A stretch of DNA of 64,000 bases from Bordetella parapertussis (GCA_943331295.2 CALQLA020000028.1:1-64000); one strand, 5' to 3'. Shown: positions 53,987 to 64,000, counted from the stretch's first letter. Made by a program: numbers and translations. The notes: generated from the sequence alone by a model not told the origin.

Positions 53987-54581
53987 TTTCAACCTCTCCG
54001 TGGTGTGCACATCGGTTGTGGAAGAATTCGCGTCATATCGCGGTCGGAGCCGATACGCCGCTCGGTGAAGCGAATCCATCCGGGGATGGTGGAACCAAGG
54101 GACGCAGAGGATCGGTTTCAGGCTTCCTCGGGCTTGCCTTTGAAGGTGCAGCCGTTGCTCGGGCCTGCGCACGGGCACAGGTGCTCAAACTGTGCGCTCA
54201 ATCGGAACTGCCCGCAAGCAAGTCCCTGCGTGCTGAGGCGCCGATTTCGCGCGGCATGCCCTAGCCGCCCAGGCTTCGGCTTCCTTGGTTGCTGCACGGT
54301 CTGTCACGCGACCTTGTGGCGCAGACCATGAAAGCAATTGCAGAAGGCCTCCATGAACGAGGCAAGTCCCGCGCCAAGTACGTCCGTCGCCGCATCCCTG
54401 CACCGGGCCCACGATTCGCCTCGAAGCGCCGCGCGCAGTCCGATGATACGATCACGGAAAGTTGCGGAACGGCATTCGACTCTTGGAACTCCGGCTCGCG
54501 TGGTATGGCGCATGGAGCGGGACAAGCGACCGCGGCGACTGTTGAAGTCATCGTAGACAATTCCTGCCATACGGACCGATC
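53987..54581. other. 595-base stretch without a recognised gene
   Basis: Several short open frames occur on both strands (for example 54304-54570 minus), but none has a ribosome binding site together with a recognisable protein. The base composition is visibly lower in GC than the rest of the window. No repeat or RNA gene was seen. Confidence 0.5.
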
Positions 54582-54959
54582 ATGCAACTGAAACGGTACT
54601 TCCTGCTGCTGGCATTCGCCACGGTTTCCACGATTGCGTTGCTGTACGGAATTTCTCCTGTCTGGTTCGCTCGTACGTTTCTTGGCGTGAGTGAACTGGG
54701 CATAGACCTTTCCCATATCCTGAGAGCTGTCATGTGCCTGTATCTCGGGCTGGGACTGTTCTGGCTGTGGGCTGCGTTCAGCAGCGAATACAGGAACGCT
54801 GCCGTCCTGACCACGATTGTCTTCGCTGGTGGCCTTGTCATCGGTCGAATAATCAGTTTTGTTGTCGATGGTCGACCGTCGACAATCCTGATCGTCTATG
54901 CCGCGCTGGAAATTGCGCTCATCCCGGTCGCGTACTGGATATTCAAGCGACCGGATTGA
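54582..54959 (+). CDS. DUF4345-like small membrane protein
   Basis: A 125-residue protein with four hydrophobic helices: YFLLLAFATVSTIALLYG, LRAVMCLYLGLGLFWLWAAF, AVLTTIVFAGGLVIGRIISF and TILIVYAALEIALIPVAYWI. SPVWFARTFLG and a conserved Arg before the second helix fit DUF4345. The function is not known. Its codon use is less GC-rich than that of neighbours, which suggests transfer. Its stop abuts the broken end of a TAXI receptor remnant. Confidence 0.8.
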   Translation: MQLKRYFLLLAFATVSTIALLYGISPVWFARTFLGVSELGIDLSHILRAVMCLYLGLGLFWLWAAFSSEYRNAAVLTTIVFAGGLVIGRIISFVVDGRPSTILIVYAALEIALIPVAYWIFKRPD

Positions 54960-55321
54960 GCGTGGCTTGCCGGGATCCTGATGTGCTCCGCCAGGACGCC
55001 ATCCTCCATGAAGCCGGCGTCGACGCCCGACTTCGGGTCCAGCAGCAGAGCCGCATTGTCGGCGGCGCCGCCGGTCATCCGCTCGACGACCGTCACGCCG
55101 TCGCGCGCAAGCAACTCGGCATAGCGCTGCGCATCGATATGGTAGCTCGCGTCCTTGACCCCGGAGGCGAGGACGACACAGCGCGGGAACGTGGCCTGCG
55201 CATACCACACTCCCGCTGTGGCGGCCCCGACCAGCAGGACGGCCACTGCGGCAAGCCGCCTTCGGGTGCGTTGCGCGCCCGGAGTGAACTCGTATGGGGC
55301 ATCGGACTTCTGCGTCGTCAC
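54960..55321 (-). pseudogene. TAXI-family receptor remnant (N-terminal part only)
   Basis: A membrane anchor (RLAAVAVLLVGAATAGVWYA) is followed by VVLASGVKDASYHIDAQRYA, LLARDGVTVVERMTGGAADN and DPKSGVDAGFMEDGVLAEHI, the N-terminal 110 residues of a TAXI-type TRAP receptor. The similarity stops near 54990 where the DUF4345 gene ends; about two thirds of the protein is missing. A possible GTG start is at 55321. Confidence 0.7.
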
Positions 55322-55473
55322 GGTCCGGCAGCGATGCCATGAGTCGGCAAGGCGCAAGCGCTGCCGAACGCTTCGGCACGTGTCGGAGGCCGGGCATGCG
55401 TCCGTCGGCCGCGGCATCGCTGTAGAATCGTCCGCGCGTTTGCGCATTCCCGTCGCGGACGAAAGGAAACGGA

Positions 55474-55955
55474 ATGCAACGACGTGACGTGCTGCTTGCC
55501 CTGGCGCTGGGAACGGTCCCGTTCGCGGCGCGTGCGCAACGCGCGGAGCGGACGCGGCGACTGGGCGTCCTGATGAGCCCGGCTGCGACCAGTCCGAACG
55601 GCAAGCTCGACGTGGCCGGCCTGAGGGGTTGCAGGAGCGGGGGTGGGTCGAAGGCAGGAACCTGCAGATCGACTATCGTTGGGCGGACGGCAACGCGGAA
55701 CGCTCGCGTGCCGGCGCGACCGAACTGGCGGCCATCCCCGTCGAGCTGATCCTCTCCAGCGGGACCGTCGCGCTGCGTGCGCTGAAGGACACCAAGGTCT
55801 CGCTGCCGATCGCGTCCGTCGGCGGCGGTCTCGGTGACCTGCCGGTGCAGACACCCAACCAGACCGACCTGACGATCAACCTGAAGACCGCCAAGGCGCT
55901 CGGCATCACCATCCCGCCGTCGGTGCTGCTGCGGGCGAACGAGGTGATCCGGTAG
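55474..55955 (+). pseudogene. ABC_sub_bind-type receptor remnant, frameshifted and internally deleted
   Basis: The N-terminal part MQRRDVLLALALGTVPFAAR, then RRLGVLMSPA, is in one frame. After about 55610 the sense moves to another frame: LQERGWVEGRNLQIDYRWAD up to LPIASVGGGLGD, then directly LTINLKTAKALGITIPPSVL, the C-terminal end of the family. About half of the usual 320 residues are missing between the last two blocks. It cannot make a working receptor. Confidence 0.8.
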
Positions 55956-56034
55956 AAGGCCCGCGGGGTCCTGCCGGCAGATGGCGCGCTGCGTGACGCG
56001 AGGAGGGCGCGGCGTTGCGAACCGGGCCCCGGCG

Positions 56035-56631
56035 CTAACGCCCGATCGACTGCGCGCCGTCCCCCGGGCACTGCGCGAGAAATGCCGTCACCGACAGGCC
56101 GACGCCGGGCAGCGAGTGCCAGCTGGCGTCGCCCGGCGCGGACTCGACCATGTAGGCCCAGTGCGCGAAGTTCGCCGATGACGTCTGGTTCAGCATCGTC
56201 CACTGCCCGCGCTGCTCGACCATCTCGCCGAATCCCTGCTGCTGCGACACCGCGCCGTCGCTGCCGGTCGTCGTGAAGCTCAGCAACACGCGGCCTTCGG
56301 GCGTCACCGACCCCACCAGCGACGAGCACGACGGGGCCGCGGTGCCGATCTGCGTGACGTTCTTGCCCCAGAAGTAGCCTTCCCGGTAGCCGTTGATGTG
56401 ATAGACGGTCTGGTCGCTGATGGGTGCCACGCGCGCGCTGGCGGCGTCGAAGACGACGGCCGGCAAGTTCGCCGGGGGAACGATCCAGTACGTGTCGGCC
56501 AGCCAGCGCCAGCGGCCGGGACCGTTGCCGTGCGATGGGCCGGCCAGTGCCGGGGCGGCGGGCGTGGCGGCGATCGCCACGCCGAGGAACAGAGCGCGGC
56601 AGCAGGTACGGACGGTCGAATGGTCTTGCAT
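56035..56631 (-). CDS. Secreted protein of unknown function
   Basis: A 198-residue protein with a signal peptide (CRALFLGVAIAATPAAPALA). The mature part includes WRWLADTYWIVPPANLPAVV, DQTVYHINGYREGYFWGKNV, SVTPEGRVLLSFTTTG and a closing single cysteine pair (CSSL, CPGD). I do not recognise the family. ATG 56631 follows a GGAG; an in-frame ATG at 56730 is less likely because it adds a non-signal extension. It is divergent from the OprD-like gene 366 bases away. Confidence 0.65.
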   Translation of the reverse strand: MQDHSTVRTCCRALFLGVAIAATPAAPALAGPSHGNGPGRWRWLADTYWIVPPANLPAVVFDAASARVAPISDQTVYHINGYREGYFWGKNVTQIGTAAPSCSSLVGSVTPEGRVLLSFTTTGSDGAVSQQQGFGEMVEQRGQWTMLNQTSSANFAHWAYMVESAPGDASWHSLPGVGLSVTAFLAQCPGDGAQSIGR

Positions 56632-56997
56632 CGGGGCAACTCCGGCAGCGTGGGACATGCGGTGAATTTCGGGCGACGGCGGGAGGGCACGGACGGCTTG
56701 CCCGTCCCGCGCCGAGACGCGCTCCATCACCGGGCGGGCTTGCGATCAGGGGTAGATGATCGAATACGTCAATATCTTGAGAAGAGCAAGCGTGGCGCCG
56801 GCCATGGAATCACCTCGCATTCTCCGGGCAATCTCACGCGCCCGCATCGCGAACAATGCGGGCCCATGCTTTCGAGCGCGGTCGCGCATCGCTCCGCGGC
56901 CCACATGGCGCCCCTGTTCGAGGACATTGCCCCCGCCCCTGCCCGGACCCTAGAATCGCCACCGGAGCGTGCCATGACTTAACGCGGGGTGGACACG

Positions 56998-57987
56998 ATG
57001 CAATCGGATCGCGCGCAAGACGGCCTCCTTCAGGCCGCGCAAATGCTGTTGCTGGCGGCCTGCGCCGTCGGCGCGATGGCCACCGCCACCGCGCAGGGCA
57101 TCAATCCGGGGAACCCCGCCAAGGACGCCTACCTGCTTCCCGGCGGCTTCGAGCCCGTCTTGCAGCTGCGCACCTATTACTTCGACCAGGAAAGCCTCAC
57201 CGGCGCGCCGAGCGCCGCCTGGGCGCTCGGCGGATGGGCGGGGCTGCGCAGCCCGTGGTGGGGCGATCTGTTCCAGGCGGGGATCATCGGCTACACGTCG
57301 CAGAAGCTCTACGGCCCGGAAGACAAGGACGGGACCAAGCTGCTGCGGCCGGGGCAGCAGCAGATCACCGTGCTGGGCGAGGCGTTCGGCGCCGTGCGGA
57401 TCTTCGGGCAGGCGATCACCGGCTACCGGCAGCTCGTCAACCGGCCGTTCATCAACCCGCAGGACAACCGGATGGTGCCCAACACGTTCGAGGCCTACAC
57501 GCTGACGGGTTCCGCCAACGACGTGTCCTACACCGGCGGCTACATCACCAAGATGAAGGCCCGCCAGTCCGACAGCTTCGTCTGGATGTCGAACGCGGCG
57601 GGCGGCACGGGCACCCAGAAAGGCGTCGCCTACGCGGGCGGGACCTGGGAATTCGCGAAGAACGGCTACGTGCGGATGGACGAGCAGTACACGATCGACG
57701 TCTTCAACACGTTCTACATCGACGGCAAGTATCCGATCGCGATCGGCGACAAGGCCACGCTGACGCTGGGCGGCCAGTACTACCCGCAGAGCTCGGTGGG
57801 GGACGCGCAGACCGGCGCGGCGATTCCCGACCGCAACGAGACCGACGTCCGCGTTGACTACGCGTTCGGCAAGGGTACGATCCTGGAGGGACTGGTGGCG
57901 ACGTTCCGCTACGCGTGGCTGCATCAGGAGGGGTCGCCGACGGCCACCGAGCTGCGCGCCTACCTCAACTACGCTGTCCGCTTCTGA
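56998..57987 (+). CDS. OprD-family outer-membrane porin
   Basis: About 329 residues; a signal peptide ends at MATATAQ. The rest is a beta-barrel pattern with alternating strands (FEPVLQLRTYYFDQES, GGWAGLRSPWWGDLFQAGII, GYRQLVNRPFINPQDNRMVP, MSNAAGG) and a terminal aromatic residue (LNYAVRF), as needed for outer-membrane insertion. It is roughly 90 residues shorter than Pseudomonas OprD. ATG 56998 is preceded by GGGTGG; GTG 56989 is an alternative. Small carboxylates or amino acids are likely cargo. Confidence 0.82.
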   Translation: MQSDRAQDGLLQAAQMLLLAACAVGAMATATAQGINPGNPAKDAYLLPGGFEPVLQLRTYYFDQESLTGAPSAAWALGGWAGLRSPWWGDLFQAGIIGYTSQKLYGPEDKDGTKLLRPGQQQITVLGEAFGAVRIFGQAITGYRQLVNRPFINPQDNRMVPNTFEAYTLTGSANDVSYTGGYITKMKARQSDSFVWMSNAAGGTGTQKGVAYAGGTWEFAKNGYVRMDEQYTIDVFNTFYIDGKYPIAIGDKATLTLGGQYYPQSSVGDAQTGAAIPDRNETDVRVDYAFGKGTILEGLVATFRYAWLHQEGSPTATELRAYLNYAVRF

Positions 57988-58087
57988 CCGGGCCCCGGGC
58001 CGATACCGGCGCCATTCCCACTTGGACGGATAGAAGCGCTTCAAGGTCTGGTTCATGTCGATCCTGCCGATCGAGTGGCGGCTCTGA

Positions 58088-58468
58088 ATGCGGATCCTCG
58101 CCGCCCTGCTGCTTGCCTGCCTCCTCGCGTCGGCCGCCGCGGCACCGCTTTCTCCGCCGGCCCGGAGCGAGATCGAGGGATTGCTGTCCAGGCTGGAGAC
58201 CTCCGGCTGCGATTTCAATCGCAACGGCACCTGGTATCCGGGGGCGGAAGCGAAAGTGCACCTGATGCGCAAGCTCAAGTACCTCGAAGACCGGGGGGCC
58301 GTGCAGAGCGCCGAGCAGTTCGTCGAACTGGCTGCCACGGCCAGCAGCGTGTCGGGGCGACCCTACCTCGTTCGATGCGGCAACGGGACCCCGGTCGAGA
58401 GCGCAACGTGGCTCGCGACCCAGTTGCGGGCCATGCGCTCGGTTGGACAGGCAAGGCGCGCGCCATAG
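58088..58468 (+). CDS. DUF5329-like secreted protein
   Basis: A 126-residue protein with a signal (ILAALLLACLLASAAAA). The domain has IEGLLSRLETSGCDFNRNGT, WYPGAEAKVHLMRKLKYLED, SAEQFVELAATASSVSGRPY and LVRCGNG, which match DUF5329. Two cysteines may form a disulfide. The function is unknown. It stands alone between the porin and the broken symporter gene. Confidence 0.8.
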   Translation: MRILAALLLACLLASAAAAPLSPPARSEIEGLLSRLETSGCDFNRNGTWYPGAEAKVHLMRKLKYLEDRGAVQSAEQFVELAATASSVSGRPYLVRCGNGTPVESATWLATQLRAMRSVGQARRAP

Positions 58469-58606
58469 ATGCCCGGATGGCGGCTCCCGCAACGCGCCTG
58501 CACGCGGTGCAGTCATGGCTCGAGTCTTTGCGCACGTGCACCGTCCTGCCTGATGCCCTGCTTGCGGCCGGGGCAGGTAGCCTCCGGCCCGAGTCGCCGG
58601 GGTCCA

Positions 58607-58667
58607 TTGACCTGCGTCAAGCAGTTGGCTCCGGCCGTGCCGCCGGTCGCGCCTGCCGGAGTAGGAT
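58607..58667 (+). promoter_or_regulatory. FNR-like box before the dctA-type pseudogene
   Basis: TTGACctgcGTCAA (58607-58620) is a perfect palindrome with 8 of 10 positions of the FNR consensus. TAGGAT (58662-58667) is centred 51 bases downstream, compatible with class I spacing. The site appears to have outlived the gene it served. Confidence 0.45.
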
Positions 58668-58701
58668 GAACGTCGGCTCCGGCAACGACGGCAGGCGCGC
58701 C

Positions 58702-59633
58702 ATGCGTTCAAAGCTCACGATCCTGATCCTGGTGGCGGCCGTTGCCGGCATCCTCGCCGGCCACTTCGCGCACGAGATGTCGCCCGATGCCGCGACGGCC
58801 GCGAAGGTCGCCGGCTACTTCTCGATCCTCGCCGACGTGTTCCTGGCCTGATCAAGATGATCATCGCGCCGCTCGTGTTCGCGACCGTGGTCGCCGGCAT
58901 CACCGGCACCGGCGACGCGAAGGAAATGGGGCGCATCGGGCTGAAGGCGCTGCTGTGGTTCATCACCGCGTCGCTCGTCTCGCTGCTGCTCGGCATGGTG
59001 CTCGCCAACTTCTTCCAGCCGGGCGCCAACCTGAAGCTCCCGCTGCCCGATGCGGGGCTCTCCACCGACCTCAAGACGGGCGGGCTCGGCCTGCGCGAGT
59101 TCATCGTCCACGTCTTCCCGCGCAGTTTCTTCGAGTCGATGGCGACCAACGAGATCCTGCAGATCCTCGTGTTCTCGCTGTTCTTCGGCTTCGCGCTCGC
59201 CGCGCTGAAGGACAAGCCCGCCACGACGATCGTCAGCTTCATCAACGAGCTCGCGCACGCAATGCTGAAGCTCACCGAATACGTGATGCTGTTCGCGCCG
59301 CTGTTCATCGCGCAGGCCTACGGCATCGAGCTGTCCGTCGGACAGCAGGTCACGTTGCTGCTCGTGATGATGCTGTCGAGCAAGGGAGTGGCCGGCGTGC
59401 CGCGCGCATCGCTGGTCGTCGTCGCCGCGGTGCTGCCGACCTTCGGCCTGCCGGAGGCGGGCCTTCTCCTCATCATGGGCATCGACCAGTTCCTCGACAT
59501 GGGCCGCACGGCGACCAACGTGATCGGCAACGGCATCGCGACCGCGGTCGTTGCCAAGTGGGAGGGCGAACTGAGGCCGGTGGCGCCCGACCCGGACGAC
59601 TCGGCGCGAGCGGCGGCCGGTCGGCGGTGCTGA
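58702..59633 (+). pseudogene. DctA/GltP-type dicarboxylate symporter, frameshifted and internally deleted
   Basis: The first 49 residues (SKLTILILVAAVAGILAGHF) end at a stop at 58848-58850. Inserting one base near 58845 restores the family sequence FL-LIKMIIAPLVFATVVAGI and the rest in one frame. A second lesion joins KLTEYVMLFAP directly to LFIAQAYGIELSVGQQ, removing about 115 residues that hold much of the substrate-binding core. The C-terminus (GIDQFLDMGRTATNVIGNGI) is preserved. Two independent lesions argue against a sequencing error. Confidence 0.88.
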
Positions 59634-59636
59634 CCG

Positions 59637-60288
59637 GCGCCGGGATCACGCCGGCCGCAAGGCGAGCCTGGTACTCCGGGTCGTCCTTCAGGTCCTTGCC
59701 GAGGAACATCGAGACGACCGCCGCGGCGATCACGCCGGTGAGCGTGGCCGGCACGCAGATCATCAGGATCTGCGGCAGCCCCCATTGCGTGATGCACTTC
59801 TCGGCGAAGAGCCCGATCATCGCCGCCGTGGCCGCCGCGACCGGGCTCGCCGTGATCGCCTGCTGCGAAGCGATGGTGGCGACCGCCATCGGCCGCTCGG
59901 GCCGGATGCCGTTCTGGTGCGCCGTCTCGTAGATCACCGGCAGCAGCGGGTAGACGATGTGCCCGGTGCCCGCGAGGAACGTGAACGTCCACGTGGTCAG
60001 CGGCGCGACGATCGTCACCTACTTCGGATTGGCGCGGATGATGCGTTCCGCGATGCGCACCAGGAAGTCGATGCCGCCCGCGGCGGCCATCACCGAGGCG
60101 GCCATGATCACCGCGAGGATGATCAGCATCACGTCGATCGGCGGCGACGTCGGGTTCACCCCGAACCCCACCACCAGCACCAGCAGGCCCACCGCGCCCC
60201 ACAGCCCCAGTCCCACGCCGCTGTAGCGCGCGCCCATCCAGATCGCGGCCAGGACGACCGCGAACTGCAACACTATCGACAAGGTCAT
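59637..60288 (-). pseudogene. Dcu-type C4-dicarboxylate antiporter, nonsense mutation and 3' truncation
   Basis: The N-terminus MTLSIVLQFAVVLAAIWMGA runs to RIIRANPK, where TAG (60021-60019) interrupts the frame. The same frame continues VTIVAPLTTWTFTFLAGTGH, ASQQAITASPVAAATAAM and LGKDLKDDPEYQARL, all typical of DcuA/DcuB. Similarity ends near 59640 at the tail of the dctA-type pseudogene; about half of the usual 430-440 residues are gone. The gene precedes intact aspA's 3' end on the same strand. Confidence 0.88.
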
Positions 60289-60325
60289 GAGTGTTCCCGG
60301 CCGGGGGGGACGCCCCGGCGTGGCG

Positions 60326-61729
<1,404 letters not shown>

Positions 61730-61920
61730 GAGTCGCTCCTGGGTCCGGATTGCGATGGTTCCGCTCGGGCGGCGGAAACGGGGCGCATCGGGTTCATCCC
61801 GACGCGAGCGCCACCGGAAGAGCCGTGACGCGCCGCGACCAACCTGCGCCTCAGCGACCATTATCTGCCGGTCGCCCGCCGCGGTATTGATCCGCCGCAA
61901 GCTCGTGGCGGATGCGACGA

Positions 61921-61985
61921 CGGCCTGGCGGCATCGTCGGCCTGGCGGCATCGTCGGCCTGGCGGCATCGTCGGCCTGGCTGCGA
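61921..61985. repeat. 17-bp tandem repeat, about 3.7 copies
   Basis: The unit cggcctggcggcatcgt begins at 61921, 61938, 61955 and 61972; the first three copies are identical and the fourth breaks off at cggcctggctgcg. Identical copies suggest a young, length-variable array. Confidence 0.9.
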
Positions 61986-62093
61986 AAACGCTGCGGCACG
62001 ACGGGCCATGCGATCGCTCCACGCCCCCTGGTCTACGGTAGAATGAAGGAGTTTTAGTCCTGCGCAAGCTGCGCCGGGAAATCTGTCTGAAAA

Positions 62094-62115
62094 TGTCCGG
62101 ACAATGTCCGCGGAC
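62094..62115. promoter_or_regulatory. Two adjacent perfect palindromes
   Basis: TGTCCGGACA (62094-62103) and GTCCGCGGAC (62106-62115) share the half TGTCCG. They lie 120 bases before the periplasmic protein gene and could be operator sites or a transposon end; nothing decides. Confidence 0.4.
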
Positions 62116-62234
62116 GTCCATCGTCGGGCCCGTGCCGGCGTCGACAATCGCGTCCGGCAACGGGCAGGACGCCGCCGGTGGCCGGCGGCATCCCGCAGTG
62201 CATTCCTTTTTTCCATGAAACGACGGAGTCTGCA

Positions 62235-62867
62235 ATGAAAACGAAATCGGCATTCGTGCTCGCCTTGATCACCGCGGCGGTGGCCGCGACCGCAGCGGCG
62301 CAGCAACCCGCCCCCGCTCCCGCACCGGCCGGCGGCGTCGCCGTCGCCAGCGAGCCCGGCAAGGCGGCGGTGGTCCGGGCGGTGGAGGTGTCGGCACAGG
62401 TCACCGGCATCGACCGCGCGACGCGGACGGTGACGCTCAAGGGCCCGAAGGGCGAGAGCTTCGACATCGTCGCCGGCGACGAGGTCAAGAACTTCGACCA
62501 GATCAAGGTCGGCGACGTCGTCGTCGCACGCTACGCGCAGGCGCTCACCCTCGAGTTGAAGAAGACCAAGGGCGCCAAGGGCGACGTGACCGTGAAGGAA
62601 GGCGTCGCGGCTGCGAAGCCCGGCGAGAAGCCGGCCGTTGCCGGCGGGCGGCAGGTCACCGCCATTGCCGAGGTGACCGCCGTCGACCCGAAGGCCAGCA
62701 CGATCACGCTCAAGGGCCCGCGCGGCAACACGGTCACGCTCGACGTGAAGAACCCCGACCAGTTCAAGGTCGTGAAGAAGGGTGACCAGGTCGAGGTGAC
62801 CTACACCGAGGCGCTGGCGCTTTCGGTCGAGCCGGCGGCGAAGCCGGCGGCGCCGAAGTCGAAGTAG
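62235..62867 (+). CDS. Periplasmic protein with two copies of a small beta domain
   Basis: A 210-residue protein with a signal peptide (AFVLALITAAVAATAAAQ). Two halves of about 60 residues are alike: VTGIDRATRTVTLKGPKGES then IKVGDVVVARYAQALTLEL, and VTAVDPKASTITLKGPRGNT then VKKGDQVEVTYTEALALSVE. They resemble small OB- or SH3-like barrels. A Pro/Ala-rich linker follows the signal. The function is unknown. GGAG stands eight bases before ATG 62235. Confidence 0.75.
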   Translation: MKTKSAFVLALITAAVAATAAAQQPAPAPAPAGGVAVASEPGKAAVVRAVEVSAQVTGIDRATRTVTLKGPKGESFDIVAGDEVKNFDQIKVGDVVVARYAQALTLELKKTKGAKGDVTVKEGVAAAKPGEKPAVAGGRQVTAIAEVTAVDPKASTITLKGPRGNTVTLDVKNPDQFKVVKKGDQVEVTYTEALALSVEPAAKPAAPKSK

Positions 62868-62992
62868 GCGGCACCGCCCGCGCTCGTGCGCGCGCCTCCG
62901 GCGCCGCGCGAGGGCGGGCAGTACATGGGGTCCCGGGCAGACCGCGGCAGGTCGCCGGGCGCAGCGGGGCGCACCAACGAACCGGAGCACGC

Positions 62993-64000
62993 ATGATGAA
63001 CAGTCTTCGCCTCTTCACGCACGCGAACCGCGGCGGCCCGTCGCGCTGGGCCGCGCTCTTCACCGTCGTCGCCCTGCTCCTGTTCGGGATGCATGCCGGC
63101 GCGCAGGCGCCGGCGGCGCCCGGCGGCGCCGCGGCGCCGCTGTCCGCCGAGGAACTCGGCAAGCTGGTCGGCCCGATCGCGCTGTATCCGGACGACCTGG
63201 TCGCGATCATCCTGCCGGCGTCGACCAATCCGCTGCAGCTGGTGCAGGCGGACCGCTTCCTCGACAAGCGCAAGTCCGATCCCAAGCTCCCCATCGACGA
63301 CAAATGGGACGACGCCGTCAAGTCGCTGCTGAACTACCCCGACGTCGTGAAGATGATGAGCAACGACCTCGACTGGACCAGCTCGCTGGGCGAGGCCGTC
63401 GTCGACGACCAGGGGGCGGTGCTCGATGCGATCCAGAGCTTCCGCCGCCGGGCGCAGGCCGCGGGGAACCTCAAGTCCGACGGCAAGCAGGTGGTGACGG
63501 TCGAGCAGCAGATCATCACCGTCGCCCCGGCCGATCCGCAGGTGATCTACGTGCCGCAGTACAACCCGGCTACCGTCGTCGTGTACGGCGCGGTGCCGGT
63601 CTACGGCTACTACCCGACGCCCTACCCGTCGTACTACTACCCGTATGCGCCCGGCGCCGCGCTCGCGGCAGGCGTCGTGTGGGGCGCCGCGATCGGCGCG
63701 GCATGGAACGGCAACCACTACGGCACCAACTACGGCGGGAACGCCAACATCAACATCAACCGGAACACGAACATCAACACGGGCAACATCAACACCGGCA
63801 ACATCAACCGCGGCGGGGCGGGCCAGCAGCCGGCCGGCGGCACGGCGTGGAAGTCGAACAAGCAGCCCGGGCAAGTGAGCAACTCGGTCGGCAAGCCAGC
63901 GCCGGCCAACCGCGCGGGCGACACGCGTTCGGGCGGCGGCTATGGCGGATCGGCCGGCAGCAGCGGCGCGCGGCCCTCGACGCAGCCGGCGGGGGCCGGC
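62993..64000 (+). CDS. DUF3300-family exported protein, 3' end outside window
   Basis: At least 336 residues. A signal peptide (AALFTVVALLLFGMHAGAQA) is followed by the DUF3300 domain: ELGKLVGPIALYPDDLVAII, ADRFLDKRKSDPKLP, WDDAVKSLLNYPDVVKMMSN, QSFRRRAQAAGNL and QVIYVPQYNPATVVVYG. Then come a Tyr/Pro-rich stretch, an Asn-Ile repeat (NININRNTNINTGNINTGN) and a Gly/Ser/Ala-rich tail that runs off the window. ATG 62993 (or 62996) follows GGAG. The role is unknown; such proteins are thought to sit in the envelope. Confidence 0.88.
   Translation, partial: MMNSLRLFTHANRGGPSRWAALFTVVALLLFGMHAGAQAPAAPGGAAAPLSAEELGKLVGPIALYPDDLVAIILPASTNPLQLVQADRFLDKRKSDPKLPIDDKWDDAVKSLLNYPDVVKMMSNDLDWTSSLGEAVVDDQGAVLDAIQSFRRRAQAAGNLKSDGKQVVTVEQQIITVAPADPQVIYVPQYNPATVVVYGAVPVYGYYPTPYPSYYYPYAPGAALAAGVVWGAAIGAAWNGNHYGTNYGGNANININRNTNINTGNINTGNINRGGAGQQPAGGTAWKSNKQPGQVSNSVGKPAPANRAGDTRSGGGYGGSAGSSGARPSTQPAGAG

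Larger units (their letters stand above)
61730..62234. other. 505-base intergenic region with repeats
   Basis: No gene is supported here. It holds a 17-bp tandem repeat (61921-61985), two adjacent palindromes (62094-62115) and, nearer the next gene, a T-rich stretch (62206-62213). TAGAAT at about 62038 could be a -10 element, without a clear partner. Confidence 0.6.

Noticed and set aside
54304..54570. 88-codon frame on the minus strand before DUF4345
   Set aside because: No ribosome binding site, no recognisable domain and no coupled neighbour; left as unassigned DNA.
61921..61985. Short CRISPR-like array
   Set aside because: The 17-bp units are contiguous with no spacers and no cas genes are present.
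61730..61999. N-terminal extension of aspA through the 17-bp repeats
   Set aside because: ATG 61729 has a good ribosome binding site and gives the family N-terminus; the extension is repeat-encoded.

Overview
The window is high-GC DNA whose gene families (Bug/TctC receptors, a membrane-bound hydrogenase cluster of the Ralstonia eutropha type, a 1,610-residue NAD-glutamate dehydrogenase, DUF3300) point to a betaproteobacterium, probably a facultative hydrogen oxidiser that also meets low oxygen. This placement is inferred from gene content and order, not from a phylogenetic marker.

Layout. Positions 1-200 hold a 78-bp tandem array. Positions 226-4684 (+) carry the soluble head and stalk genes of a V/A-type ATPase (E, A, B, D). 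Positions 4726-21105 (-) carry a complete membrane-bound [NiFe]-hydrogenase system in the order hoxK-G-Z, a HigA-like gene, hoxM-L-O-Q-R-T-V, hypA-B-F-C-D-E-X. The small subunit has the two extra cysteines expected of the oxygen-tolerant [4Fe-3S] type. FNR-like boxes precede both hoxK and hoxM. Positions 21294-30956 (-) hold a flavoprotein, two orphan periplasmic receptors, two peptidases, an NTF2-like protein and a polyamine/iron-type ABC importer lacking its ATPase. Positions 31143-37394 hold an HNH protein, an octaheme cytochrome with TPRs, an ALG10-like membrane glycosyltransferase and a secreted PQQ-type propeller ending in a dockerin-like domain.

Positions 37414-45448 look like one catabolic locus: an aldehyde dehydrogenase facing a + strand run of alpha/beta-barrel protein, SDR, IlvD/Edd dehydratase, ATP-grasp enzyme and Bug receptor, closed by a GntR/FCD regulator with a GTATAC operator. 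The set resembles non-phosphorylative sugar-acid oxidation. Then come a secreted CYTH-like protein and the large glutamate dehydrogenase.

From tRNA-Arg and tRNA-His (51.6-51.9 kb) to about 60.3 kb the DNA is a patchwork. It has a frameshifted integrase remnant beside tRNA-His, remnants of a TAXI receptor and an ABC receptor, a decayed DctA-type symporter and a decayed Dcu-type antiporter, mixed with apparently intact secreted or membrane proteins. An intact aspartase follows, so aspartate/fumarate metabolism survives while two nearby C4-dicarboxylate transporters are broken. The window ends with a duplicated-domain periplasmic protein and the start of a DUF3300 protein.

The best candidates for something unusual are the HigA-like antitoxin gene with a second FNR-like promoter inside the hydrogenase operon, the bacterial ALG10-like protein, the dockerin-tailed propeller whose N-terminus is formed by a REP-like element, and the side-by-side decay of C4-dicarboxylate transporters. 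No CRISPR array or recognisable defence island was seen.
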